Of a DNA stretch of 64,000 nucleotides, positions 24,946-35,407 are shown piece by piece. The translations under genes and the position numbers were made by a program. Numbering within the stretch: position 1 is the first letter of the stretch; every line of letters begins with the position of its first letter. Under the pieces are notes generated by a model, which was not told the origin of the DNA, made no database searches, and was given only the letters and a program-made list of their open reading frames with translations. Source of the stretch: Sulfurimonas sp. (GTDB taxonomy: Bacteria; Campylobacterota; Campylobacteria; Campylobacterales; Sulfurimonadaceae); assembly GCA_021732045.1 (NCBI GenBank), contig JAKFWK010000006.1, positions 1-64,000 on the forward strand, in the 5' to 3' direction.

Positions 24946-25077
24946 ACTAAAACGAACAGGTTCGTTTTAGTGGGAGAAACCCCTCGTCCTTCCCAATCCC
25001 CTAAAGCTACGAAAAACTAGTTTTTCGAGAATCAGAGAATGCCTTACACTTTTTTATAATCACTCCCTAAAACGAAC
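24946..25077. repeat. intergenic stem-loop repeat with inverted ends, copy A
   Basis: The segment 24960-25077 is bounded by GTTCGTTTTAGTGGGAG and by CTCCCTAAAACGAAC, i.e. nearly perfect terminal inverted repeats. A third CTAAAACGAAC copy (24947-24957) forms an 11-base-pair hairpin with the left end. Inside is an 18-base perfect palindrome CGAAAAACTAGTTTTTCG (25010-25027). It starts right after the sqr stop. A related copy lies at 62226-62310. Confidence 0.75.
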
Positions 25078-26537
25078 TTATTCTGGAATTAATGTCCAGC
25101 CTGGCTTAAGCTTAGCTTTCCAGATAAATAGATGATGAAGAATATGCTTAATCCAGTGACCAGCAAGACCGATTTCACCAAAAGTATAATCTAAGTCACG
25201 ACCAGTTCCTGGATATTTTTCAAAATCTGGAACAACAGGATATATTGTCATCGCAGCAGCAGTACCAGTGAAAAGACCTTTACCTGCAGATGCAACACAA
25301 GCAGCACCCATGTGAGCCATTGAAGCTTCATGAAGTGGTGCATCTGCACCATGTAAGATTCTATCGCAAACGCTTTGCGCAACAACTTTACCCATAATTC
25401 CCGATGGCATACCAGTTCTTGGAGGAGTTGGAGTAATCGGAGTTCCGTTTGGTGAACTCATTGGTTTAGAGATTGGATGTGGTGGTGCAAATGCAATTCC
25501 ACAAGCAAACATATTTTTATAAGTTGGATTTTGGTATGTTTTTGGCCAGTCAGATGCTTTCCAATTCTCATAACTGCCAGCATTATAGTTTGCATCAACT
25601 TTCATAAATCCGTTTGGAGCAAAAACTGTTGTAGTTATATCTTCACCAGTCTTACTGATTGCTTTTAAGCCAACACCAGCAAAAGGAGGGATAAGCATTG
25701 CAAAGTCAAAACTCTCTTCGCCCATAGTGCCATCAAGAAGCTCGTAGTGTGCTTTACCAGCTTCTACTTTATTAACATGAGCGCCGATTACCCAATCAAT
25801 ATTTCTCTCCGTATAAAGGGACTCAGCGAATATTTTTGAACTAACAGCAAATCCCATAGTGTTCATATGTAGTCCACCAACACCGAAGTCGCCTAAAAAT
25901 GACTCGTTTGAAATCCACTTTAAGTCAGCCATATTACGAACACCAGCTTTATTTAACTCATGTTCAATATTGAAAATATACTCGAATGCAGCACCTTGAC
26001 AAGTACACATACCGTGACCCGTACCAACTAAAAACTTTTGTCTCTCACCTTTTCTCATCTTCTCTATACATTTTTGAAGTTCATGAGATGCGTGGACAGC
26101 ATGATCTGCAGTACAAACCGAAACAGTAAATTCACCCAAGCCATTAGCATCACCAAGACCTGGAGTTGCAGCAAAGTTAAGCTTTGGTCCAGTTGCATTA
26201 ATCAAGTAATCATACTCGATATTCTCAATTTTGCCTACTTTACCAGCTTCTGTAGACTCAACAACAACATGCTTGTCTCATTGCCTTCTGGATGAATACC
26301 GAGCGCTTTTGCTTGATGATATATAATCCCAGCTTTTGCATAAACAGGAGCTAAATCAAATGTAACTTCCTCTTTACTCATCTCACCAACACCAACCCAA
26401 ATATTCGATGGAATCCAATTCCATTTCGCATTTGGTGTTACTACCACAACTTCATGAGCTGAACCTAACCATTTTGCCGCAAAAGTAGCAGCAGTGTGAC
26501 CTGACACACCACCACCAAGAACAACTAATCTTGCCAT
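25078..26537 (-). pseudogene. sqr: sulfide:quinone oxidoreductase, frameshifted
   Basis: Two adjacent reading frames make one Sqr-family flavoprotein. The N-terminal part (26277-26537) has the FAD-binding LGGGVSGHTAATFAAKW and runs to HPEGNE; the rest (25078-26274) continues in another frame with KHVVVEST, LINATGPKLNF, the cysteine-containing GTGHGMCTCQGAAF, ACGIAFAPPHP and the C-terminal IWKAKLKPGWTLIPE. Adding one base between 26274 and 26279 would restore about 486 residues, the usual size. Sqr oxidises sulfide and reduces quinone at the inner membrane. The event may be a real recent mutation or a sequence error, since the remaining sequence shows no decay. Confidence 0.85.
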
Positions 26538-26609
26538 ATCTATTCCTTTTCTGAAAAGTTAAAAACTTTGTGATAATAATATCTTAAAACTTATAAAATT
26601 TTTATAACT

Positions 26610-29174
26610 TCATAATTTATTTTTTAATATTTTACTAGTTAACTCATATACATTTTTTGAAATTGATTCAGCAGAAAGAATCCTTTCCAACTCTTCTCTC
26701 ATCAAAGTCCTATTTAGTGGGCTTAGCTTCTCATATATTTTAAATGCGCCCAGAAGCCCAGAAGCTATTTGTGGATTTATTTTATCAATATCAATAATTT
26801 TATCTGCTACAAATTTATAGCCACTTGCATCTTTTGCATGAAAATGTATGTAGTTTTTGCTGAATGAACCTATAAGTGAACGAACTAGATTTGGTACAAG
26901 CACATCATATGCCTCATCTTCTTGAAGTTTTATCACTCTACTTAATGTGCCATTTCTAAGTGAAGATGCAAAAATTGAGAAGTATTTGTTCATAACCAAC
27001 GAATCGTTTTTATATTTATGATGAAAATCCGCAAGTGCAATTTTTGCCAATCCTGGTGCACTGTTTTCTAAAACATTAAGTGCCGTAACTCTGTCCGTCA
27101 TAGTGACTGAAGAGTCGTACTGCTCTTTTGCAAGGATAGCTATTTCATCATTTTTTAACATGGACAATAAGTTTAAGACGCGATTTTTTATAGCTCTTTG
27201 CCCAATATTTTTCGCATCAATCACTTTTGATTCTGGTTTATGGTTTTCGCTGTAAATTTCTAAAAGCTTATCTTTAAAAGTAGTTGCTAAATATTTTTGC
27301 AACTTCTCTTTAGCTTTATGTATAACATCAAAATCTATCTCATTTTGTCTTTGCATAATTTCGGAAGTGCTTGGAAGCTCTAGCAGTAGGGCTTTATACG
27401 ATAAATCTAAACCAGATTCTAAAATATGTCCGAAAGATTTTACAAACTCTTCATCTATCTCTTCACCACTCATAATACGCTCTATTGTCTGGATACCAAA
27501 AGATTGCGCGGATTCATACTTTACAAAACTATTTTTATCATGCTTCATCAAAAATGAGTAGTGATTCTCCTCTTGCTTGACTATAATTGGTGCTGAAAAA
27601 TCACGGTTTATCGATAAAATCGGTTTTGCTTTAACGCTAAAAACAAACTCCTCTTTATCTTTTGAAACTATCACTGTTTTTTCTTGAATCTCTTTGCCGT
27701 TCTCATCCAAAAGAGCGATTTTTAATGGAAAGAGATATGGTTTTTGCTCGCTTCCATCAACTGCATTCGGAACTCTCTGTGTTAAAGCTACCCTAAACTC
27801 CCCACCTTCAAAACTCTCTTGCACAAGAAGTGTTGGTGTGCCTGATTGATGATACCATCTTTTAAACTGGCTCAGATCAATCTCGCCGGCACTGCTCATT
27901 GCCCATAAGAAATCATCTGTCCTAACCGCTTGACCATCAAATGTTTCAAAGTACAAATCCATACCTTTTCTGTATCTCTCTTCCCCCAAAAGAGTGTGAA
28001 TCATACGAATTACCTCAGCGCCTTTCTCATAAACGGTTGCGGTGTAGAAGTTATTTATCGCCATATATGAATCTGGTTGAATTGGATGAGCCGTAGGCGA
28101 GCCATCCTCAACAAACTGTCTCTCTCTAAGGGATTTTACTTCATCAAGGCGCACAACCTCTTTTGAGTTCAAATCTGCCGAGAAACATTGGTCTCGAAAT
28201 ACAGTTAAACCCTCTTTTAAAGTGAGCTGAAACCAGTCCCTACATGTTATTCTATTCCCAGTCCAGTTGTGAAAATACTCATGAGCAATAACGCTTTGTA
28301 TGCCCATAAAATCAGTATCTGTGGCACTATCTTCATCTGCTAAAACATAGCTAGAGTTAAATATATTTAGCCCTTTATTTTCCATAGCACCCATGTTGAA
28401 ACTATCAACCGCAACTATGTTATAGAGACTCAAATCATACTCTCTGCCATAAACTCTCTCATCCCACTCCATCGCCTCTTTGAGGGATTTCATAGCATGT
28501 TTGCACTTGGATTCGTTTCCTTTGTCAGTGTAGATATTTAGTCTTACCAACTTGCCACTCTTTGTTACAAACTTATCTTTTGTAACTCCCAAATCCCCAG
28601 CCACTAATGCAAAAAGATACGATGGCTTTGGATGTGGGTCAAACCAAGTTACCCCATGTCTTCCATCATTAAGTCTAAAATTTGTCTCTGTATTTCCATT
28701 ACTAAGCAGTAGTGGATACTTTTCTCTATCAGCCACAACGGTCGTCTTAAACACAGCCATTACATCTGGGCGGTCAATGTATGGAGTAATCCTTCTAAAG
28801 CCCTCTGGTTCATTTTGTGTACAAAAAATATCTCCAGATTTATATAGTCCCTCAAGCTCGCTGTTTAGGTGTGGATATATTTTATTTAAAATAATAAGTT
28901 TGAATTTTTTTGGAATATTTAAAATTATGAGTTTATCTTTGGCGATTATATAGTTCTGGCTTTGTAGTTTCACATCATCGAGATAGATATCAACCAAATC
29001 AAGCTCTAAGCTATCCAAAACCAAATCATGGCAACTATCGTCCTCTTTCGTTATGCTCATCATATTTGTAACCAAAGTATGATCTTCAAACAGCTCAAAA
29101 ACTAAGTCACAATTGCTAATTTTAAACTCTGGCGTTTTATAATCTTTCAAATATATTGTTTCAATTTTATTCAT
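26610..29174 (-). CDS. pepN: aminopeptidase N
   Basis: An 854-residue M1 zinc metallopeptidase that removes N-terminal residues from peptides in the cytoplasm. The exopeptidase motif GAMENKG is at 262-268, the zinc site HEYFH at 298-302, and the third ligand is E321 in LKEGLTVF, with the standard spacing. The N-terminal beta domain and the long helical C-terminal domain (about 560-854) match the gammaproteobacterial-type PepN. It is monocistronic; the sequence just upstream is AT-rich without a clear promoter. Confidence 0.95.
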   Translation of the reverse strand: MNKIETIYLKDYKTPEFKISNCDLVFELFEDHTLVTNMMSITKEDDSCHDLVLDSLELDLVDIYLDDVKLQSQNYIIAKDKLIILNIPKKFKLIILNKIYPHLNSELEGLYKSGDIFCTQNEPEGFRRITPYIDRPDVMAVFKTTVVADREKYPLLLSNGNTETNFRLNDGRHGVTWFDPHPKPSYLFALVAGDLGVTKDKFVTKSGKLVRLNIYTDKGNESKCKHAMKSLKEAMEWDERVYGREYDLSLYNIVAVDSFNMGAMENKGLNIFNSSYVLADEDSATDTDFMGIQSVIAHEYFHNWTGNRITCRDWFQLTLKEGLTVFRDQCFSADLNSKEVVRLDEVKSLRERQFVEDGSPTAHPIQPDSYMAINNFYTATVYEKGAEVIRMIHTLLGEERYRKGMDLYFETFDGQAVRTDDFLWAMSSAGEIDLSQFKRWYHQSGTPTLLVQESFEGGEFRVALTQRVPNAVDGSEQKPYLFPLKIALLDENGKEIQEKTVIVSKDKEEFVFSVKAKPILSINRDFSAPIIVKQEENHYSFLMKHDKNSFVKYESAQSFGIQTIERIMSGEEIDEEFVKSFGHILESGLDLSYKALLLELPSTSEIMQRQNEIDFDVIHKAKEKLQKYLATTFKDKLLEIYSENHKPESKVIDAKNIGQRAIKNRVLNLLSMLKNDEIAILAKEQYDSSVTMTDRVTALNVLENSAPGLAKIALADFHHKYKNDSLVMNKYFSIFASSLRNGTLSRVIKLQEDEAYDVLVPNLVRSLIGSFSKNYIHFHAKDASGYKFVADKIIDIDKINPQIASGLLGAFKIYEKLSPLNRTLMREELERILSAESISKNVYELTSKILKNKL

Positions 29175-29253
29175 ATTTTTTCTCTACTTTTTAGCAATAA
29201 TACCACAGCGAGACTAAGATTGTAACTATTTATATAAGTAAAACTATCTAAAA

Positions 29254-31671
29254 CTACTCTTTTATCTTTTCAAAATAAGCCAACAGAGCCGTATATTCCA
29301 AAGGCTTACTATGCCAGTATCCTTGTATGTTATAACACCCCAAACTATTTAGAGCATCAACTTGTTCGCGTGTTTCAGCTCCTTCGGCAATAGTGTCAAT
29401 ATTGAATGATTTTGCAAGAGTAACAATCGCCTGTATGATTGCTCGATCATGTGGATCATCAATGATATCATCAACAAACGACTTATCTATTTTCAATGTT
29501 GAAACCGGAAATTTTTTAAGATATGACATTGATGAGTAGCCTGTTCCAAAATCATCAATTGAAAAACTTACTCCATAATTGCATAAATCAGTCATCTTTT
29601 CAATCGAAGCAACTGGATTATTTACAAGTGCTCCTTCGGTAATCTCAAGCTCAAGTTGCTCAGGAGGGAAATTGGTTTTCTCTAAAGAATCCTTAACCAT
29701 TGCGTTTAATCCCTCACTTTTGAACTGTACCGGAGAGAGGTTGACAGAAATTTTTGGTACAAACCCTACAACCAAAGAGAGTCTCATCATAGCTACAAGT
29801 GATTCTCTAAGTATCCATTCACCTAAAATAACAATAAGATCGGTCTCTTCAGCAATATGAATAAACTTCGCTGGATTCATAAAACCTAGCGTTTTACTTT
29901 GCCATCGAACCAATACCTCCAAACCTATAAATCTATTCTCTTTGGTGTCCCATTTCGGCTGATAAACGAGAAAAAGCTCACTATTTTCAATTGCCTTATG
30001 TAAACCACTCTCAATCTCTAAAATCTCTGATGCAAAATCACCATGTACCGGCTCAAAGAAAAGATGGGTATTTTTACCATTTATTTTTGCTCCATACATT
30101 GCCATGTCTGCTGATCTAATTAAGATTTCGGCATCTATGCCATCTTGAGGATAGATAGTCACTCCGATACTAGCGGTCACAAAAATATCATGTTCTTGGA
30201 TAAAGAATGGTTTTCTAATAATTTGTTTAATCTTTTCAATATAATTTTCTATGATTTTTTTGGAGTCTGTCAGTGGGGTTATAATGGCGAACTCATCGCC
30301 ACCAAGACGAGAAATAAAGAGTCCATTTTTACTCTCATGTATAAATCGCTCAGAGAGAGATTGAAGCAATATATCTCCAATCAGATGACCTAGTGCGTCA
30401 TTGATCATTTTAAAACGGTCAATATCAAGAAAAATAAGACCAAATATCCTGCTTTCTACAGAAGCATTAAGGAGTTGTGCATCTAGTTTTTCGCGGAAAT
30501 AGTTACGATTAGGAAGGTTTGTTAGCGCATCATATTGCATCAACTGCTTAATATGCTCCTCTGCCAATTTCCGATTTTCAATATCTTCAACTACTCCAAT
30601 ATAGTGAGTTATTTTACCACCAGGAGCAATAACTGGAGAGATTGTTTCATAGCACCAGTAGACAGAACCATCTTTCTTTCTATTTCTCAGCTCTCCTCTC
30701 CATGTCTGTCCATTGGAAATTTTAGACCACATATCATCATACAGCACAGATGGATTGAGATTTGATTTAATCTTATAGAGTGATTGCCCGACTAGCTCAT
30801 CTCGCATATATCCATTGATTCTCTCAAACCCACCGTTAGTATACTGAATTATTCCATTTTGGTCTGCAACTAAAATACCATTGGCACTCTGTTCAAGTGC
30901 TTTATAAACAATACGCAAATGCTCCTGATTCTCCTTAATTTTCTGTTCGCTTTTATTAAGTTGGCGTCCTAGAAAAAAAATGCTTCCAATACCTATTAGC
31001 CATAAAATAGTGTGAGTAAATATAAGCTTGTTGATACTTTGCTGTTTGAGTGCTTCATATTTCTCCATAGAGATAGAAATGTCAGTAGCGCCACGCAATC
31101 CGCCGACTTTTATTCCCGTCCAGGCATGACACTTCAAGCACCCACCCTCCATGTACATTGGTTGCATAACGCGCAGATAATCTTTCCCCTCTATAGTCGT
31201 TATCTCTTTAAACTCTTTTTTTCCTCGCTTGAGCTCTTTAAGTGCTTTTGCCTCCCACGCATCAGGAGCATTTTCGGGATTCAAATAGAGCTCTGCAGTG
31301 ATACGGGCTTTAACTCCATAGAGTTTAGAGTAATCATTCATGATTTCACGAAGCATAGTTGCGGGATTATAGAGAGTTAATGTTTTACCTGATGTTGTTT
31401 TAACATCACGCTCAGAAACATGTGCCAAAAAAACACTAGGCTGCGTCTGCTCATCTACAATAAGATAAGCACCCCCATGCCGTGTTCCCCACAGACGAAA
31501 TGCAAGATCTTTGTTTAAGCTAGTGGTTGCTTCCATTTCAGCTAGTCGCTGAGTCTCTTTTTTGACATTACCAATATTCCAAAAAAGAGACAAGGCAATT
31601 AAGATTGAAAAAAACAGAATAAATGCTTTAGTATACTTTGAAATCAATGTTAAGGTCGTACTGCTTTTCAT
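29254..31671 (-). CDS. membrane GGDEF-EAL protein with a CxxCH sensor domain and PAS
   Basis: An 805-residue cyclic-di-GMP signalling protein. A membrane helix (14-33), then a periplasmic domain of the Tll0287/DUF3365 type with CLKCH (178-182), a covalent heme-c motif; a second helix (about 216-235); PAS (about 250-365); GGDEF with an intact RLGGDEF (457-461); and EAL with EVLVRW in place of EALxRW (585-590) plus later DDFGTGYSS and the E and K residues. The cyclase site looks intact, and the phosphodiesterase is plausible. It would turn a redox or gas signal into c-di-GMP changes. Two TATAAT boxes (31704-31709, 31712-31717) precede it. Confidence 0.9.
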   Translation of the reverse strand: MKSSTTLTLISKYTKAFILFFSILIALSLFWNIGNVKKETQRLAEMEATTSLNKDLAFRLWGTRHGGAYLIVDEQTQPSVFLAHVSERDVKTTSGKTLTLYNPATMLREIMNDYSKLYGVKARITAELYLNPENAPDAWEAKALKELKRGKKEFKEITTIEGKDYLRVMQPMYMEGGCLKCHAWTGIKVGGLRGATDISISMEKYEALKQQSINKLIFTHTILWLIGIGSIFFLGRQLNKSEQKIKENQEHLRIVYKALEQSANGILVADQNGIIQYTNGGFERINGYMRDELVGQSLYKIKSNLNPSVLYDDMWSKISNGQTWRGELRNRKKDGSVYWCYETISPVIAPGGKITHYIGVVEDIENRKLAEEHIKQLMQYDALTNLPNRNYFREKLDAQLLNASVESRIFGLIFLDIDRFKMINDALGHLIGDILLQSLSERFIHESKNGLFISRLGGDEFAIITPLTDSKKIIENYIEKIKQIIRKPFFIQEHDIFVTASIGVTIYPQDGIDAEILIRSADMAMYGAKINGKNTHLFFEPVHGDFASEILEIESGLHKAIENSELFLVYQPKWDTKENRFIGLEVLVRWQSKTLGFMNPAKFIHIAEETDLIVILGEWILRESLVAMMRLSLVVGFVPKISVNLSPVQFKSEGLNAMVKDSLEKTNFPPEQLELEITEGALVNNPVASIEKMTDLCNYGVSFSIDDFGTGYSSMSYLKKFPVSTLKIDKSFVDDIIDDPHDRAIIQAIVTLAKSFNIDTIAEGAETREQVDALNSLGCYNIQGYWHSKPLEYTALLAYFEKIKE

Positions 31672-31928
31672 TAAAAAATCCTCAATATTACAGAAACGAG
31701 ATAATTATACAATTATAGTAAGGTAAAAATAAAGATAGGCAAAATATTTAGAGATATCAAATCAGTATCTGCTTGATTGATAGCAAGCAACTTTCACATA
31801 TATATGTTCAAAAGATTTTTATTAGTTTCTTTAAGGTTATTTATTTTAACATAACTATTATTATTTTTTATAGTAGAAATAACCACAATAGGTAATGTAG
31901 ACGGTTCAATTTACAGACAGGAGTTTTC
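31672..31928. promoter_or_regulatory. divergent promoter region
   Basis: No gene is visible in these 257 bases. Two minus-strand TATAAT boxes (31704-31709 and 31712-31717) point to the GGDEF/EAL gene. No sigma28 or sigma54 element is visible before the chemotaxis receptor gene. Confidence 0.45.
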
Positions 31929-33560
31929 ATGAATTTCACAATAAAAATTAGGTTAATTATTATCAATCTAACGGTATTTTTAGGAATTACAGTTGCTACA
32001 ATTGTAGCAGTTAGTGGCTATACATCACTGCAAAAAGATCTTTTAGCACAATCATCATCAGCGATAGAATCGGTAAATATTGCTCGTTCAGCACAAGTAG
32101 CATTCAAAATACAAGTTCAAGAATGGAAAAATATTCTTCTTCGCGGCTATAATCCTGAAAAATTAAATAAATATCTAAGTGGATTTACAAGAGAAGAAGA
32201 AAAAGTACAAAAACTCATGCTCTCTCTTAAAAAAATTAGCTCTACGCCTGACCTGCAGCTACAGATTGATAGGTTTTTAGAGATACATAAAACAATGGGG
32301 CAGAAATATCGTGAAGGATTAGAGGCATATAAAAAAGCGACAATAGACAGCTACAAGGTGGGCGACAAGACCGTCAATGGAATCGACAGACAACCAACTG
32401 ATGATCTTGATGCCATCGTAGGAAATGTTCAAAAAGAGTATGATCAAAAGCGCAAATCAATCAGCGATAATGGAGAAAAATTAACCACCTCTATTATTAT
32501 ATTTACCTTTATAATAATCACAGTAGTTATAGGATTAGTTACTATTATAGGACGAACAATTCTTAAGTCTATTCATAACATCTCTTCTATTTCAGATTTT
32601 TCTGATGCTATTCACCAAGGCAAAGGTGATCTTAGCCGAAGAATAACTATTATAGGTAATGATGAATTAAGCGAAGCCTCTCGCTCAATTAATCTATTTA
32701 TTGAAACAACCGAGCAAATGGTCAACGAGGCTAAAAATACGGCCCTATCTAACGCCGATGTGTCAATACTTCTTCTGAAAACAACAAAGACAATCAGTGG
32801 GCAAATGGAAAAAGATAATACCACAGCACTCACTGCAACTAAAAGAGCTTCTGAGATAAGCTCCAGTATGCAAGAATCAGCAGAAGCTACAAAAGAGAGT
32901 CAAAAAACAGCAGAAGAAGCAAATAAAACACTCAAGCTCGCTCAGCTAGAGATTCAAGCAATGATTGGCTCTCTGCGAGAGAGTGCAATATTAGAAGAAG
33001 AGTTTTCAGCACGCTTGCGTCATCTCACACAAGAAACGCAACAAATTAAAGATGTCCTCTCTGTTATTGGCGATATAGCTGATCAAACCAATCTATTGGC
33101 GCTCAATGCTGCCATAGAAGCGGCTCGTGCTGGAGAACACGGAAGAGGGTTTGCCGTAGTTGCCGATGAAGTACGCAAACTCGCCGAACGAACACAGCAT
33201 AGTTTAATAGAGAGCAATACAACCATAAGCACAATTGTTCAATCAATTAATGATGCAGCTGAAGAGATGGGAGCAAATGCAGAAAATATCAAAAAACTTA
33301 GTAATAATTCCCAAAAATTAGAGCAAACCATTCATGTCACAGTTGATATAATTAACCAGAGTTTTTCACTTATTCAATCACTTGCAAATAATGCCGACAA
33401 AGATAGCAAAGGTGCAGAAATGATTACTTCACAGATGAATGAAATAGTTGAAAATATTCAAACTACAACAAACAATATCCATGAGATTAGTATATCAGCC
33501 GAACATCTACAGCTTACAGCTGAAAAACTGAGTGAGACTCTAAAACGGTTTAATGCTTAG
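31929..33560 (+). CDS. methyl-accepting chemotaxis protein
   Basis: A 543-residue transmembrane receptor. One N-terminal helix (about 7-29), a periplasmic four-helix-bundle-like domain (30-185) with no recognised ligand motif, a second helix (about 187-207), HAMP (about 210-265), and the long cytoplasmic signalling coiled coil. The hairpin tip, with [20 protein letters not shown] and [18 protein letters not shown], binds CheA and CheW. No C-terminal CheR-binding pentapeptide is seen. An ACAGGAG ribosome binding site is present. The ligand is unknown. Confidence 0.93.
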   Translation: MNFTIKIRLIIINLTVFLGITVATIVAVSGYTSLQKDLLAQSSSAIESVNIARSAQVAFKIQVQEWKNILLRGYNPEKLNKYLSGFTREEEKVQKLMLSLKKISSTPDLQLQIDRFLEIHKTMGQKYREGLEAYKKATIDSYKVGDKTVNGIDRQPTDDLDAIVGNVQKEYDQKRKSISDNGEKLTTSIIIFTFIIITVVIGLVTIIGRTILKSIHNISSISDFSDAIHQGKGDLSRRITIIGNDELSEASRSINLFIETTEQMVNEAKNTALSNADVSILLLKTTKTISGQMEKDNTTALTATKRASEISSSMQESAEATKESQKTAEEANKTLKLAQLEIQAMIGSLRESAILEEEFSARLRHLTQETQQIKDVLSVIGDIADQTNLLALNAAIEAARAGEHGRGFAVVADEVRKLAERTQHSLIESNTTISTIVQSINDAAEEMGANAENIKKLSNNSQKLEQTIHVTVDIINQSFSLIQSLANNADKDSKGAEMITSQMNEIVENIQTTTNNIHEISISAEHLQLTAEKLSETLKRFNA

Positions 33561-33731
33561 TGTTTTTTTTACTAAAAAACAGAAATCAGAGAAGTGTTAC
33601 AACAAAAAATTTGTTCAAAACAGTAGTGATTAGCACTGAGTAACTTTTGATTAAAATTGCATTATTTCATCTCCTTAGTAACTGTCAGATATAAAGTTCT
33701 TCATAAGAGAGCTAAAGATACAATTCGTATT

Positions 33732-34049
33732 ATGAAAAAAATAGAAAATAGATTTTTTACTAGCCTAAATAAAAAGCAAAAAAAGCTTAGGCTTAAATTT
33801 CTTATATCTCTATTTGTTATGTTTGCGTTTTTTATAAGCCACAACTATATCCACAATCCATACCATGCCTCGCACGATAGCAGTTGTAGCGTTTATGTTT
33901 TAGAAGAGTTCTTTTTTGCTGGTGATCTTGAAATAGCGCCACCAGTAATTCTGCTTTTTATCCCATTTTTTCAGATTTTCTTTATAGCAAAAAAATATAA
34001 CTTTAAACGGTTAACTTATGCAAACATCCGTGCTCCTCCTCTCCAATAA
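33732..34049 (+). CDS. small histidine-rich membrane protein (DUF2946-like)
   Basis: A 105-residue protein: basic N-terminus, a helix (about 24-38), a His-rich loop HNYIHNPYHASHDSSCSVY, a second helix (about 65-88), and a C-terminal ANIRAPPL. This plan, especially the loop of His and Cys residues and the RAPP end, is similar to small proteins found beside metal receptors, so metal binding is likely but not shown. I take the ATG at 33732; a TTG further upstream would add 25 residues without an obvious ribosome binding site. It is the first gene before the outer-membrane and ZnuAB genes. Confidence 0.6.
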   Translation: MKKIENRFFTSLNKKQKKLRLKFLISLFVMFAFFISHNYIHNPYHASHDSSCSVYVLEEFFFAGDLEIAPPVILLFIPFFQIFFIAKKYNFKRLTYANIRAPPLQ

Positions 34050-34104
34050 TAAACACTAATTTTCTAAATCATCAATAAAAAAATTATATATTATTGGAAA
34101 AACT

Positions 34105-35400
34105 ATGATTAAAAAATCATTGCTCTCGCTTGTATGTGCAACTGCCCTGTTTGCGCAAAACAATGAAGTCGAGCAGCTTAAAAAAGATATGGCACAGTTA
34201 CAACAACAGCTATCAAACATGCAAAAACGCATTCAAACATTAGAGGCAACTAAGCCTGTAGTCGAAGAAAAAGAGGAGACGCTTGAGAGCATGGCACAAG
34301 AGACGCATAGCGTACCGGTTGCTACTCTACTTCCAGATATCTCTTTAATCTTAAATGGTGGATACACATCCAGAAACAAAAGTAACACACAGTATGCAAA
34401 AAAGACTTCAATCCCTGGATTTGTAGATGAAGGGGATATGGAGATTCAAAACAATGCAAAAGATGGATTTAACTTTAACTACGCGGAAGTTGCTATGGGC
34501 GCCACTGTTGATCCGTACTTTAATGCAAGTGCTATTTTTCATATCCACGGAGATGGAACGCTAGAGGTTGAAGAGGCTTACTTTGTTACTCGCGCTCTGG
34601 ATTATGGACTTAGAGTTAAAGCCGGTAAATTTAAAAGTGCATTCGGTAGAGCAAACGAGAAGCATCATCATGCGTGGAATTTTGAAGATCAAGAGCTGAT
34701 TAACAACACTCTTTTTGGTCTTGATGGTTTAGGTGGCGAGGGAGCACAACTTCAATGGGTTGCACCAACACCATTTTATCTTATGGCAGGGTTTGAACTC
34801 TTTAATGGTAATCCAAATCAAGGATTTAGTGCAAAAGAGTCAGCTTCAACTGCGGTTGGATATCTGAAAACTAGCACGAGCATAAAAGATTTGACACTTC
34901 TAGCAGGGGTTAGTTATGCGAATGGAAAATCAGAGATTCAAAATCTCGATGGACTTGGAGATCCTATCCCAGATAGCTTCACAAACTTTGGACAAACAAA
35001 TATTTATGGTGCAGATTTTACTTTAGAGTACCCACTTGGCAACCAAAGTTCTCTGATTTGGCAAAATGAGTGGATACAAAGAGATATGGATGTTGCTATA
35101 ACAACTAAAAAACAAGCAGGATATTACAGCGAGCTACTCTATAAAATTAATGGAAATTGGGCAACTGGTATTCGATACGATGATATAACCAAAAATCACG
35201 CCGAGCTTTCCGCTGATAGTGTAAATAACCTTCATCGTTCAAGCATAAAACTGGACTACAAACCGTTTGAATTCTCAAGATTTCGCCTGCAATATAACAA
35301 AGATGACTCTAAATTTATTGACGGTGAAGCAAAAACAATAAACGAAATAATACTTAACTACACGCTAGAGCTAGGTGCTCACGGCGCTCACTCTTTTTAA
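34105..35400 (+). CDS. outer-membrane beta-barrel protein of the metal-uptake operon
   Basis: A 431-residue protein with a Sec signal (MIKKSLLSLVCATALFA), a coiled coil (about 20-50), then alternating amphipathic strands and a C-terminal phenylalanine, the mark of outer-membrane proteins assembled by BamA. Histidine-rich segments (EKHHHAWNFEDQ, FHIHGDG, GAHGAHSF) suggest metal contact. It is most like phosphate-porin-type barrels without a TonB plug. It is eight bases before znuA, so a role as a porin or receptor for zinc across the outer membrane is inferred from context. Confidence 0.75.
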   Translation: MIKKSLLSLVCATALFAQNNEVEQLKKDMAQLQQQLSNMQKRIQTLEATKPVVEEKEETLESMAQETHSVPVATLLPDISLILNGGYTSRNKSNTQYAKKTSIPGFVDEGDMEIQNNAKDGFNFNYAEVAMGATVDPYFNASAIFHIHGDGTLEVEEAYFVTRALDYGLRVKAGKFKSAFGRANEKHHHAWNFEDQELINNTLFGLDGLGGEGAQLQWVAPTPFYLMAGFELFNGNPNQGFSAKESASTAVGYLKTSTSIKDLTLLAGVSYANGKSEIQNLDGLGDPIPDSFTNFGQTNIYGADFTLEYPLGNQSSLIWQNEWIQRDMDVAITTKKQAGYYSELLYKINGNWATGIRYDDITKNHAELSADSVNNLHRSSIKLDYKPFEFSRFRLQYNKDDSKFIDGEAKTINEIILNYTLELGAHGAHSF

Positions 35401-35407
35401 GGAGAGC

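Noticed and set aside
26270..26285. Programmed ribosomal frameshifting in sqr
   Set aside because: No slippery heptamer, no homopolymer run and no nearby stimulatory structure are visible; a mutation or sequencing error is simpler.
26235..26537. The N-terminal sqr frame as a separate small flavoprotein gene
   Set aside because: It ends in unrelated residues after the FAD domain, while the next frame continues the Sqr sequence; a frameshift explains both.
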